64,000 bases of DNA from Tritrichomonas musculus (GCA_039105265.1 JAPFFF010000003.1:3658001-3722000), one strand, 5' to 3'; positions 30,159-40,692 are shown, numbered from the stretch's first letter. Program-made: numbers and translations. Notes: generated from the sequence alone by a model not told the origin.

Positions 30159-30420
30159 TTAAAATATGATTTAAAAAAAATAGAATAACGTTTTTTAGCA
30201 TGCAAAAAGTGAAATTCTAATTCATAAATAAATATATTTATCTTCATAAAAAAATGATTATTCTTTTCAATTAAATAAAAAAATGATTTATTTCTATTTG
30301 AAATTTTATATATTCATAAAGTTTAAATGTTTGATCAATAGATAATAGATTTTCATCTTAAAAAAAAAACCACCCTAATTTGGCCTTTTTTGAATAAAGT
30401 TTGTTAGATTATTTGATTAA

Positions 30421-31701
30421 ATGAAATCAAAAAAACTAGAATCATTTACTTCAAATAGAATTGATGGAGGGCGAACTACAATAGATTTAACTTATTTAGA
30501 AGAAGAGAATTTTCATATTGAACGAATTTGTGATTTTATTACTCCTTCAACTCCATTATTTAATATTCATCAAGCAAGGACAGTCCTTTTATTTTTTTAT
30601 TTGATTGCTTTATCAATAATTCTTTGTTTTATTCCACAGTTGATGAAAGGATCTCCAGTCATAAGTGTTTTTGTTATCTGTTTTCCTTTAATCTGTGTTA
30701 CAATTTTACATATTTTAATGTCATTTGCATACATCCTCTTTTCATTATTTAGTGGTGCTTCTTTTCGTACAATTGCTGGTATTCATTTCTATCTTCATTC
30801 AATTATCTCGATGGTTGTTTTTAGTTTACTTATAGTGAAATTTGCTAAAGATATTGAAAATCCGCTTTTTATGAATTTGGTTGGTCTTTGTGCTGCTTTT
30901 TTTATAGATTTTATTACAGGAATCTTTTCATCACGAAACCAACGTGTCTTCCTACTTTTTGAAGGTGTTTTTATTATTCCAACTCTTCTTATTTGGTCGC
31001 TTTATTTGAAAAAAATTATTCCTAGTCATCTTTATATTTTCATCCCAGCAGCAGTTTTTTATTTTATATACTTTAGCCTTATAATTAGTCTTTCAAATAT
31101 TATGCCAAAATGTTTCAATAAAATTTCAACGCGCTTTTTCTATGATGAAGCTATTTTTGCAGAATATGAAGCAGCTGATGATTATCAAAGTTACTGGAAT
31201 TCAGCTTTATGGCGTGATGACACTACAACAATGGATAATGATAAAAAAAAGAAGAAGAGGTCATCACTTTTATCATCCTCTTCGTCTTCATCTTCCGCTA
31301 ATAATTATTCAATGTTTTCAAAATCAGGTAAAAAAGGAAAAAGTGGTACTTCTACCTATGAAGAACCACGTTTGATGATCAACGTAAAAAAGAAAGATTT
31401 TCGATTTCCAAGAAAAGAAAAGTTTCAATTATACAAGATTGATGATCTTCCTCGTCATCCTTTTTTCATTTGTTCGCTTGTACCATTTATATTTTTTGCT
31501 GGATTGATTATTTTATGTCTAATAGAAACTATTAAGAAAATTACTGGTTTTTTATTAATTGCTATTTGTATATTTTTTGTTATTCTATTTCTAATATTCT
31601 TTAATTCAAGAGCTGTTCCTTGGTATATGTTCTCTATTACAAATCTTGGATTAGAAACAATCAACATAATGTGGGATCATCCAAGTCTTTCTTTAATCTA
31701 A
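30421..31701 (+). CDS. Polytopic membrane protein, about 8 TM segments (426 aa)
   Basis: After a soluble N-terminus of about 55 residues, hydrophobic helices follow one another: six or seven between about residues 58 and 225, then a large hydrophilic loop (about 235-340) with a Lys-rich and Ser-rich stretch (KKKKKRSSLLSSSSSSSS), then two more (about 350-372 and 376-397). The C-terminus is short (WDHPSLSLI). No transporter signature motif, charged TM pair or enzyme motif is recognised. It could be a transporter or an ER/Golgi membrane protein. The ATG at 30421 is the first in frame. It is divergently transcribed from its left neighbour, 262 bases apart. Confidence 0.82.
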   Translation: MKSKKLESFTSNRIDGGRTTIDLTYLEEENFHIERICDFITPSTPLFNIHQARTVLLFFYLIALSIILCFIPQLMKGSPVISVFVICFPLICVTILHILMSFAYILFSLFSGASFRTIAGIHFYLHSIISMVVFSLLIVKFAKDIENPLFMNLVGLCAAFFIDFITGIFSSRNQRVFLLFEGVFIIPTLLIWSLYLKKIIPSHLYIFIPAAVFYFIYFSLIISLSNIMPKCFNKISTRFFYDEAIFAEYEAADDYQSYWNSALWRDDTTTMDNDKKKKKRSSLLSSSSSSSSANNYSMFSKSGKKGKSGTSTYEEPRLMINVKKKDFRFPRKEKFQLYKIDDLPRHPFFICSLVPFIFFAGLIILCLIETIKKITGFLLIAICIFFVILFLIFFNSRAVPWYMFSITNLGLETINIMWDHPSLSLI

Positions 31702-32227
31702 CTTATTTATTTAAGATCATGATTATATAATTTTTTGTTTTATTTTTGTATTATATAAACTTAGATTATGCTATTGGTATCTGCCTGAATTTGATTATTA
31801 TTTGTTTTATATCCACCATCATGAAAAAAATAGGAGGATATTATCTTTATAATCAAAATATTCTTATCATTAAATAAGGATAATCGAATGAAATTGAGTA
31901 TTTGATTAATATGGAAGGAAAGTATTGCTTTAATAAATTATCTATCCAGTTTTTTGAGGTTTTATTTATATTTTTATCATATTCACAATTTTCATCTTTC
32001 TCATTTATGAAACGTTAATTTTTTTGCTTTCAAAGCTCTTGATTTTATTATATAATTATATTTTCATATAAAAAAAAGAATATCGCATCTAATATAAATA
32101 TTTAAAAATTGTTTATAATAAAATGGTATTTATATTTATTGTTTTTCTTAAGTAATTAATAACATTTTTTCTATTTTCATTGGTAACTTCCAGTAATGTT
32201 TTTTGGGAGAGAAAAAAAAAAAAAAGA
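31702..32227. other. Convergent intergenic region
   Basis: About 525 AT-rich bases between the 3' ends of two convergent genes. A run of A (32212-32224) lies next to the stop of the leftward gene. No coding or RNA feature is seen. Confidence 0.6.
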
Positions 32228-34012
32228 TTAATCTTCATCATCGCCATAAACAAGTTTAACTATTGAATCGATTAATCCATATATTTCTGGACTTTCTGAA
32301 TTGATGTCAATAGCATCAAAGTCAAAACCAATTTGATCTAAATACGCTAATAATGATTCTTTATCACCCTTTGAAATTTCATAGCTTAACAATTTTTTCA
32401 AGCTAAGTAAAAATGTAGTTATAGAGTTATCGTCATCTAGCTCACTAATACAGTCAAGAATTTTGGGAAGAATATTAATATCATGAACAATCATATCCAA
32501 ATCAGAATTACTTACATCATTTCGCAAAGAAAAATTCACAAATGACCAACAAATTGGAAACTTAAATTCAAATGGTTTTTCTAAAAAGGATACTAATGTA
32601 TTCATAACGGTTGTATGTGAGATATGATTTTGGGGGGATTTATTAATTAAAATTAGTATCGCAATATTTATCGAATTTTGTGGTAAAGGTATTTCATTTA
32701 TAATATAGTAACGAAAAGAATCCGTTAATCCATAATCATCAAGCTTCATGAAAAATTGATTAAAGTCAAATTTAAGTAGATGAAAAATTATTTTTGATAA
32801 ATAAATTTGAATTTCTTGTGCTTTGTCGATTTCATCAACTTCATTGATTTCTGTTTTAACTAAAAAATTTAAATATTGTTCTTTTTCTGACTTTTCTATT
32901 CTTCTACATTCCATAATATAATATAAATAAGGTTGATTAACTCGAACTCTAAATCCAAGATTTTCTTTCGTATTTGGAATAGGAATTGTGGTTTTGTATA
33001 TTGTCAAAAAAAGGCCAGAAAAAAGTTGGAGATTTGAACAACATAATATTTCCAGAAATTGGAGGATATTTTTAATCACATCTTTTTCATGTTCGGTCAT
33101 TCTTTCTTGATCAGACATTAATAGTTGATTTGTAGAAGAATTCAAATTAGGATCAGGATTACCATATATTTTTTTTCTTTCTTCTTCTTTATGTGCAATT
33201 TCAAATTTGGTTATTATTCCTGCTAATATCTGTAAAATGTTTATTAAATATTCATGATTGGATAAAAAACAATTTTGCTTTTCTGGAGGAAAATATGGAA
33301 ATAAAAATCCGTAAAAATTTAACCCACTTATTAGGATTTGGTATCTTATTCTGGTCATATTGTTGTTAAGTATTGCATTTGACTTATCATCTGAAATGAT
33401 AGTAGTTTGATCAGTTTCAGTTAGATTAGGTAGGAAAATTATGTTTTCCAATAAACTAAAAAAGTCTGATTCAAGTAATGATTGTAAGCATTGTTGATCA
33501 ATTTTAAAAAAGGAGGTATAAAAGTTTAAAATTGCTGATATAATAGGCGATAAAATAATATTATCGTTACCTTTAACCATTTGAAACAAAACTGAATGAA
33601 AGTAATGAAAAAATCCAGAATCAACTAACATATAAATCTCATTAGGATATCTTTGTAAAATAAAATTGGCAATATTTAACATCCCTTCGGCATATACTTC
33701 TGTACATAATGTATTTGAAATTAATATTTTCAATGATTCAAATGAAAAAGGATTTGGATCAAAATCAATTTTTTTTTGAATAATTTTATCTTGAACATGC
33801 AATAAATAGTCATATTTTACTTCATAAGGCATGTTTGGATATAGTAGAATTTCTCTTGTAACTTGATCTCTGATATTAGCCTTATGAGTTAGAAACTTTT
33901 TATCATTATCGCCGGAAACGTTAACTATTGATTCAGTAAATTGATTATCGCTATTTGTTAGTAGTTGGTCTGGATTTTCAAGTTGATCTGTGTCAGAATA
34001 CTTATAAAACAT
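32228..34012 (-). CDS. Helical-repeat protein of unknown function (594 aa)
   Basis: A soluble, all-helical protein in which short amphipathic helices follow each other through most of its length, as in armadillo/HEAT-type solenoids. An early segment runs QVTREILLYPNMPYEVKYDYLL; later helices include FHYFHSVLFQMVK, LLESDFFSLLENIIFLPNL and ILQFLEILCCSNLQLF. The tail ends with acidic VKLVYGDDED. No catalytic motif is present. The ATG at 34012 is preceded by TCATTAATTTACT (initiator-like) and AAAAAGTTTAAAATTTT. It may be a scaffold; family not recognised. Confidence 0.82.
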   Translation of the reverse strand: MFYKYSDTDQLENPDQLLTNSDNQFTESIVNVSGDNDKKFLTHKANIRDQVTREILLYPNMPYEVKYDYLLHVQDKIIQKKIDFDPNPFSFESLKILISNTLCTEVYAEGMLNIANFILQRYPNEIYMLVDSGFFHYFHSVLFQMVKGNDNIILSPIISAILNFYTSFFKIDQQCLQSLLESDFFSLLENIIFLPNLTETDQTTIISDDKSNAILNNNMTRIRYQILISGLNFYGFLFPYFPPEKQNCFLSNHEYLINILQILAGIITKFEIAHKEEERKKIYGNPDPNLNSSTNQLLMSDQERMTEHEKDVIKNILQFLEILCCSNLQLFSGLFLTIYKTTIPIPNTKENLGFRVRVNQPYLYYIMECRRIEKSEKEQYLNFLVKTEINEVDEIDKAQEIQIYLSKIIFHLLKFDFNQFFMKLDDYGLTDSFRYYIINEIPLPQNSINIAILILINKSPQNHISHTTVMNTLVSFLEKPFEFKFPICWSFVNFSLRNDVSNSDLDMIVHDINILPKILDCISELDDDNSITTFLLSLKKLLSYEISKGDKESLLAYLDQIGFDFDAIDINSESPEIYGLIDSIVKLVYGDDED

Positions 34013-34201
34013 AGTAAATTAATGAAAATTTTAAACTTTTTAATGAAAAAATGGTTATCCTATATATAATAAGAGTTCATTTTGAACATAGGCTTAAAAA
34101 AATCAGAATAATATCAGTATATCAAATCTATCATTAAAAAAATCCTATCTCTAATATATAAAGAGTTTTTATTCAAAAATGATTAAAATATAATATTTTT
34201 T

Positions 34202-34214
34202 AACTTTTTGAGAG
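34202..34214. repeat. AACTTTTTGAGAG, inverted copy at 40389-40401
   Basis: Thirteen bases 66 bp left of the satellite array. The exact reverse complement lies at 40389-40401, on the far side of the array and of the GC-rich element. Similar CTTTTTGAGC arms form a hairpin at 39279-39305. It may mark the ends of an inserted block, or be chance in AT-rich DNA. Confidence 0.3.
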
Positions 34215-34280
34215 CGAAAAGGTGGATGAAAAAAAATCACTTCATATCTTTGATTTGATATTCTCTATTTACCAATTTAG

Positions 34281-37200
34281 CCTTCCACCTGCGGCTATCG
34301 CTTCTCAGCTGCAGGTGGAGGTAAAGAAATAAGGAAACCAAGTTTCCACCTGCGGCTGAGCTGCGACAGCTGCAGGTGGAAAATTACTATTTACCAATTT
34401 AGCCTTCCACCTGCGGCTATCGCTTCTCAGCTGCAGGTGGAAGTAAATAAATAAGGAAACCAATCTTCCACCTGCGGCTGAGCTGCGACAGCTGCAGGTG
34501 GAAAATCACTATTTACCAATTTAGCCTTCCACCTGCGGCTATCGCTTCTCAGCTGCAGGTGGAAGTAAATAAATAAGGAAACCAATCTTCCACCTGCGGC
34601 TGAGCTGCGACAGCTGCAGGTGGAAAATTACTATTTACCAATTTAGCCTTCCACCTGCGGCTATCGCTTCTCAGCTGCAGGTGGAAGTAAATAAATAAGG
34701 AAACCAATCTTCCACCTGCGGCTGAGCTGCGACAGCTGCAGGTGGAAAATTACTATTTACCAATTTAGCCTTCCACCTGCGGCTATCGCTTCTCAGCTGC
34801 AGGTGGAGGTAAAGAAATAAGGAAACCAAGTTTCCACCTGCGGCTATCGCTTCTCAGCTGCAGGTGGAAGTAAATAAATAAGGAAACCAATCTTCCACCT
34901 GCGGCTGAGCTGCGACAGCTGCAGGTGGAAAATTACTATTTACCAATTTAGCCTTCCACCTGCGGCTATCGCTTCTCAGCTGCAGGTGGAAGTAAATAAA
35001 TAAGGAAACCAATCTTCCACCTGCGGCTGAGCTGCGACAGCTGCAGGTGGAAAATCACTATTTACCAATTTAGCCTTCCACCTGCGGCTATCGCTTCTCA
35101 GCTGCAGGTGGAAGTAAATAAATAAGGAAACCAATCTTCCACCTGCGGCTGAGCTGCGACAGCTGCAGGTGGAAAATCACTATTTACCAATTTAGCCTTC
35201 CACCTGCGGCTATCGCTTCTCAGCTGCAGGTGGAAGTAAATAAATAAGGAAACCAATCTTCCACCTGCGGCTGAGCTGCGACAGCTGCAGGTGGAAAATT
35301 ACTATTTACCAATTTAGCCTTCCACCTGCGGCTATCGCTTCTCAGCTGCAGGTGGAAGTAAATAAATAAGGAAACCAATCTTCCACCTGCGGCTGAGCTG
35401 CGACAGCTGCAGGTGGAAAATCACTATTTACCAATTTAGCCTTCCACCTGCGGCTATCGCTTCTCAGCTGCAGGTGGAAGTAAATAAATAAGGAAACCAA
35501 TCTTCCACCTGCGGCTGAGCTGCGACAGCTGCAGGTGGAAAATCACTATTTACCAATTTAGCCTTCCACCTGCGGCTATCGCTTCTCAGCTGCAGGTGGA
35601 AGTAAATAAATAAGGAAACCAATCTTCCACCTGCGGCTGAGCTGCGACAGCTGCAGGTGGAAAATTACTATTTACCAATTTAGCCTTCCACCTGCGGCTA
35701 TCGCTTCTCAGCTGCAGGTGGAAGTAAATAAATAAGGAAACCAATCTTCCACCTGCGGCTGAGCTGCGACAGCTGCAGGTGGAAAATCACTATTTACCAA
35801 TTTAGCCTTCCACCTGCGGCTATCGCTTCTCAGCTGCAGGTGGAAGTAAATAAATAAGGAAACCAATCTTCCACCTGCGGCTGAGCTGCGACAGCTGCAG
35901 GTGGAAAATCACTATTTACCAATTTAGCCTTCCACCTGCGGCTATCGCTTCTCAGCTGCAGGTGGAAGTAAATAAATAAGGAAACCAATCTTCCACCTGC
36001 GGCTGAGCTGCGACAGCTGCAGGTGGAAAATTACTATTTACCAATTTAGCCTTCCACCTGCGGCTATCGCTTCTCAGCTGCAGGTGGAAGTAAATAAATA
36101 AGGAAACCAATCTTCCACCTGCGGCTGAGCTGCGACAGCTGCAGGTGGAAAATCACTATTTACCAATTTAGCCTTCCACCTGCGGCTATCGCTTCTCAGC
36201 TGCAGGTGGAAGTAAATAAATAAGGAAACCAATCTTCCACCTGCGGCTGAGCTGCGACAGCTGCAGGTGGAAAATCACTATTTACCAATTTAGCCTTCCA
36301 CCTGCGGCTATCGCTTCTCAGCTGCAGGTGGAAGTAAATAAATAAGGAAACCAATCTTCCACCTGCGGCTGAGCTGCGACAGCTGCAGGTGGAAAATCAC
36401 TATTTACCAATTTAGCCTTCCACCTGCGGCTATCGCTTCTCAGCTGCAGGTGGAAGTAAATAAATAAGGAAACCAATCTTCCACCTGCGGCTGAGCTGCG
36501 ACAGCTGCAGGTGGAAAATCACTATTTACCAATTTAGCCTTCCACCTGCGGCTATCGCTTCTCAGCTGCAGGTGGAAGTAAATAAATAAGGAAACCAATC
36601 TTCCACCTGCGGCTGAGCTGCGACAGCTGCAGGTGGAAAATCACTATTTACCAATTTAGCCTTCCACCTGCGGCTATCGCTTCTCAGCTGCAGGTGGAAG
36701 TAAATAAATAAGGAAACCAATCTTCCACCTGCGGCTGAGCTGCGACAGCTGCAGGTGGAAAATCACTATTTACCAATTTAGCCTTCCACCTGCGGCTATC
36801 GCTTCTCAGCTGCAGGTGGAAGTAAATAAATAAGGAAACCAATCTTCCACCTGCGGCTGAGCTGCGACAGCTGCAGGTGGAAAATTACTATTTACCAATT
36901 TAGCCTTCCACCTGCGGCTATCGCTTCTCAGCTGCAGGTGGAAGTAAATAAATAAGGAAACCAATCTTCCACCTGCGGCTGAGCTGCGACAGCTGCAGGT
37001 GGAAAATCACTATTTACCAATTTAGCCTTCCACCTGCGGCTATCGCTTCTCAGCTGCAGGTGGAAGTAAATAAATAAGGAAACCAATCTTCCACCTGCGG
37101 CTGAGCTGCGACAGCTGCAGGTGGAAAATCACTATTTACCAATTTAGCCTTCCACCTGCGGCTATCGCTTCTCAGCTGCAGGTGGAAGTAAATAAATAAG

Positions 37201-38673
37201 GAAACCAATCTTCCACCTGCGGCTGAGCTGCGACAGCTGCAGGTGGAAAATCACTATTTACCAATTTAGCCTTCCACCTGCGGCTATCGCTTCTCAGCTG
37301 CAGGTGGAAGTAAATAAATAAGGAAACCAATCTTCCACCTGCGGCTGAGCTGCGACAGCTGCAGGTGGAAAATCACTATTTACCAATTTAGCCTTCCACC
37401 TGCGGCTATCGCTTCTCAGCTGCAGGTGGAAGTAAATAAATAAGGAAACCAATCTTCCACCTGCGGCTGAGCTGCGACAGCTGCAGGTGGAAAATTACTA
37501 TTTACCAATTTAGCCTTCCACCTGCGGCTATCGCTTCTCAGCTGCAGGTGGAAGTAAATAAATAAGGAAACCAATCTTCCACCTGCGGCTGAGCTGCGAC
37601 AGCTGCAGGTGGAAAATTACTATTTACCAATTTAGCCTTCCACCTGCGGCTATCGCTTCTCAGCTGCAGGTGGAAGTAAATAAATAAGGAAACCAATCTT
37701 CCACCTGCGGCTGAGCTGCGACAGCTGCAGGTGGAAAATCACTATTTACCAATTTAGCCTTCCACCTGCGGCTATCGCTTCTCAGCTGCAGGTGGAAGTA
37801 AATAAATAAGGAAACCAATCTTCCACCTGCGGCTGAGCTGCGACAGCTGCAGGTGGAAAATCACTATTTACCAATTTAGCCTTCCACCTGCGGCTATCGC
37901 TTCTCAGCTGCAGGTGGAAGTAAATAAATAAGGAAACCAATCTTCCACCTGCGGCTGAGCTGCGACAGCTGCAGGTGGAAAATTACTATTTACCAATTTA
38001 GCCTTCCACCTGCGGCTATCGCTTCTCAGCTGCAGGTGGAAGTAAATAAATAAGGAAACCAATCTTCCACCTGCGGCTGAGCTGCGACAGCTGCAGGTGG
38101 AAAATCACTATTTACCAATTTAGCCTTCCACCTGCGGCTATCGCTTCTCAGCTGCAGGTGGAAGTAAATAAATAAGGAAACCAATCTTCCACCTGCGGCT
38201 GAGCTGCGACAGCTGCAGGTGGAAAATCACTATTTACCAATTTAGCCTTCCACCTGCGGCTATCGCTTCTCAGCTGCAGGTGGAAGTAAATAAATAAGGA
38301 AACCAATCTTCCACCTGCGGCTGAGCTGCGACAGCTGCAGGTGGAAAATCACTATTTACCAATTTAGCCTTCCACCTGCGGCTATCGCTTCTCAGCTGCA
38401 GGTGGAAGTAAATAAATAAGGAAACCAATCTTCCACCTGCGGCTGAGCTGCGACAGCTGCAGGTGGAAAATCACTATTTACCAATTTAGCCTTCCACCTG
38501 CGGCTATCGCTTCTCAGCTGCAGGTGGAAGTAAATAAATAAGGAAACCAATCTTCCACCTGCGGCTGAGCTGCGACAGCTGCAGGTGGAAAATTACTATT
38601 TACCAATTTAGCCTTCCACCTGCGGCTATCGCTTCTCAGCTGCAGGTGGAAGTAAATAAATAAGGAAACCAAT
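34281..38673. repeat. 122-bp satellite array (type A), 36 units, each with two opposed 38-bp hairpins
   Basis: Unit starts fall at 34281, 34403, 34525, 34647 and 34769, then from 34952 to 38612 in 30 exact steps of 122. The unit starting at 34769 is 183 bp long because it carries one extra 61-bp half-unit. Each half-unit has arms TTCCACCTGCGGCT and AGCTGCAGGTGGAA, able to pair with one G-T wobble, around a 10-base loop. The second hairpin is nearly the reverse complement of the first. Spacers are AT-rich. Units are almost identical; the main variable base is T or C in AAAT-Y-ACTATTT. Units 1 and 5 share a variant spacer (GGAGGTAAAGAAATAAGG). No open reading frame runs through it. Confidence 0.97.
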
Positions 38674-39180
38674 CTTCCACCTGCGGCTGAGCTGCGATAG
38701 CTTCAGGTGGAAGTAATTACTTAAATGTACCATTTCAAACTTCCACCTAAAGCTATCGCAGTTTAACTGCAGTTGGAACTAATTACGCGAATTAAACTTC
38801 CACCTGCAGCTAAACTGCGATAGCTTCAGGTGGAAGTAATTACTTAAATGTACCATTTCAAACTTCCACCTGCAGCTATCGCAACTTAGTTGCAGTTGGA
38901 ACTAATTACGCGAATTAAACTTCCACCTGCAGCTAAACTGCGATAGCTTCAGGTGGAAGTAATTACTTAAATGTACCATTTCAAACTTCCACCTGCAGCT
39001 ATCGCAACTTAGTTGCAGTTGGAACTAATTACGCGAATTAAACTTCCACCTGCAGCTAAACTGCGATAGCTTCAGGTGGAAGTAATTACTTAAATGTACC
39101 ATTTCAAACTTCCACCTGCAGCTATCGCAACTTAGTTGCAGTTGGAACTAATTACGCGAATTAAACTTCCACCTGCAACT
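38674..39180. repeat. 123-bp satellite array (type B), about 4 units plus a terminal stub
   Basis: Unit starts are 38674, 38797, 38920 and 39043, with a final partial hairpin arm at 39166-39180. Each unit again holds two opposed hairpins with TTCCACCTGCAGCTA-type arms, but the spacers differ from type A (GTAATTACTTAAATGTACC and CTAATTACGCGAATTAA). The switch from A to B happens inside a hairpin, within the shared CTGCGA loop at about 38692-38697. The first B unit has a slightly different second hairpin (CCTAAAGCTATCGC). Confidence 0.95.
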
Positions 39181-39514
39181 AAAAGTTTTAAATATTTTTT
39201 TATTTATATTATTTTTCTTTTAGTTTTTATTTGTTCAAAATATTTTTTTTTTTTTTTTTTACATTATTTAACATAGGACACTTTTTGAGCGAAGCTCAAA
39301 AAGTGGCCATTCTTGTATATAAAATATTTTAAAAAAATTTTTTTTGTGTTATTTGATAAATTTCATTATTGTCAAATAAGAATGAAGTCAATGGTATGTT
39401 TTTACATAAAAAACATAGGTAAAAATATGCATTCAAAAAGTGAATTTGGAAAAAAAGGGAATATTTTTATATCGAACCATATTCAAAAACATATTTGGCA
39501 AAAACCAAAAAAAT
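39181..39514. other. AT-rich spacer right of the array
   Basis: About 330 bases with a run of T at 39243-39260 and the perfect hairpin at 39279-39305. Short plus-strand frames here are A/T-driven and have no recognisable content. Confidence 0.5.
39279..39305. repeat. Perfect 12-bp-arm hairpin CACTTTTTGAGC / GCTCAAAAAGTG
   Basis: Two perfectly complementary 12-base arms around a GAA loop. It lies about 100 bases beyond the last satellite hairpin and shares the CTTTTTGAG core with 34202-34214. It could be a cruciform, a transcript terminator-like fold or the end of an inserted unit. Confidence 0.75.
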
Positions 39515-39816
39515 AGTGAGCAACCATAACCACCAGGAGGGAACCCGCAGCCTACTCGCGCCCAGAATTCACGCACCACAATACCTGGGAGCCTATTCGC
39601 TGTTCCGTTTACCGGCCTCACGCATTACGGCTCGCATTAATTACCTATTCGCCACTGCCTTCGCGATGGTTAAACTTGGTCTCAGGTCTGCCTGGTGGGA
39701 GGGCACTCAACGTAGAGCAAATCGAGCTGTCACTGATGGAATGGCACCGCCTATATTCGAAGGGCAGCATACACTTTACAGGTTGGGATCACACCAACCC
39801 ACCCAAATATAGTTTT
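39515..39816 (+). ncRNA. GC-rich SINE-like or Pol III RNA-like element
   Basis: About 300 bases whose base composition is far more GC-rich than the flanks. The 3' end has a strong stem (GGTTGG ... CCAACC), then CCCACCCAAATATAG and a T run (39813-39816), as expected for Pol III termination. A box-A-like TGGTTAAACTTGG lies at about 39668. The last 65 bases recur at 40477-40543 with the same stem and T run. A 105-codon frame crosses it, but the ATG sits in the AT-rich flank and the peptide looks non-protein. It may be a dispersed repeat, a SINE or a structured RNA gene; I cannot name the RNA class. Confidence 0.5.
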
Positions 39817-40692
39817 CATATTTGGTGTCTCTTATTCTAATTCATATCTATCAATATATGAGTACAGGAAGAGAGATTGAAGATATTTGACATATTTAAA
39901 AATAAACGTCGATTATAGAAATAATTTGATAAAAAATTCGCAATTATTTTAAGAATAAGAAAGCTCAGTGAAAAAATAATAATATGTTAATTCACCATAT
40001 TAATTAGGTTGGTTAGTAAAATTTGTGTAAGCTCTGAGAATTTTCACAAATTTTGAATTTTCTTAACAAATTTGAGAGTTAAACTTTTTTAGAGGAATCT
40101 TCTGAAATATTGAAACTTTTTTAGAGGAATCTTTTTATTTTTTGAAAGGAGATCTAATATATTCAAAATTCTTATAACAAATAATAATAAGCATTTGATA
40201 ATTTATTAAATTGTTATTAAATTATTAAATGAAAATAAATATATATGTAATTATTGAATTTATCAATACTCTAGCAAGATATAAATATTTGATATTTTTC
40301 CTTTCAATTCAATTTCAATAAACAAAATTTGTATTAACTCATAGAAATATCCTTCCTAATTTTTATCCTATTTTTCTTTCAATTTATTCTCTCAAAAAGT
40401 TGAGACACAATCTCTCTTGCTACATCTATCAATATATGAGTTTTCTATCAAATTTTAATAGTAAAATATGAGTTTTATATCTTCAAAGGGCCGCGTACAT
40501 TTTACAGGTTGGGATTACACCAACCCACCCAAAGATAGTTTTTCAAATATTTGATTGTTCAAAATTTATAAATAAAATCAAATTTAAAAAGAAGTCATAA
40601 ATCTTCTTATAACAACAAGTATGCATTTTATATATATTCATATATATAAATAAAGATTATATTTAAAAAAATAAAAAAACTTAACAACTTTT
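39817..40692. other. AT-rich spacer with short direct repeats
   Basis: Contains two exact 16-bp copies of TCTATCAATATATGAG (39847-39862 and 40425-40440), two 21-bp copies beginning AAACTTTTTTAGAGG (40081-40101 and 40113-40133), and the partial GC-element copy. No gene is seen. The right end is the 3' flank of LST8. Confidence 0.6.
40477..40543 (+). repeat. Truncated second copy of the GC-rich element (3' end only)
   Basis: Matches 39752-39816 closely: AAGGGC-GC-TACA-TTTACAGG, the stem GGTTGGG ... CCAACCCACCCAAA, and ATAG followed by a longer T run. Only the 3' third is present, as for a 5'-truncated retroposed copy. Confidence 0.75.

Noticed and set aside
34281-39180. CRISPR array
   Set aside because: Repeats are 122-123 bp with the whole unit conserved and no unique spacers, and the genome is eukaryotic.
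39540-39790. Cloning-vector contamination
   Set aside because: Some short words recall vector sequence, but no extended vector segment could be recognised and a diverged second copy of the 3' end exists nearby.
39495-39812. A 105-aa protein in the GC-rich element
   Set aside because: The start lies in the AT-rich flank, the opposite strand is also open for part of it, and the second copy keeps only the 3' end with its stem and T run, which fits RNA or repeat better than protein.
34202-40401. Maverick-type or other autonomous transposon
   Set aside because: No polymerase, integrase, transposase or packaging gene is present between the inverted motifs.
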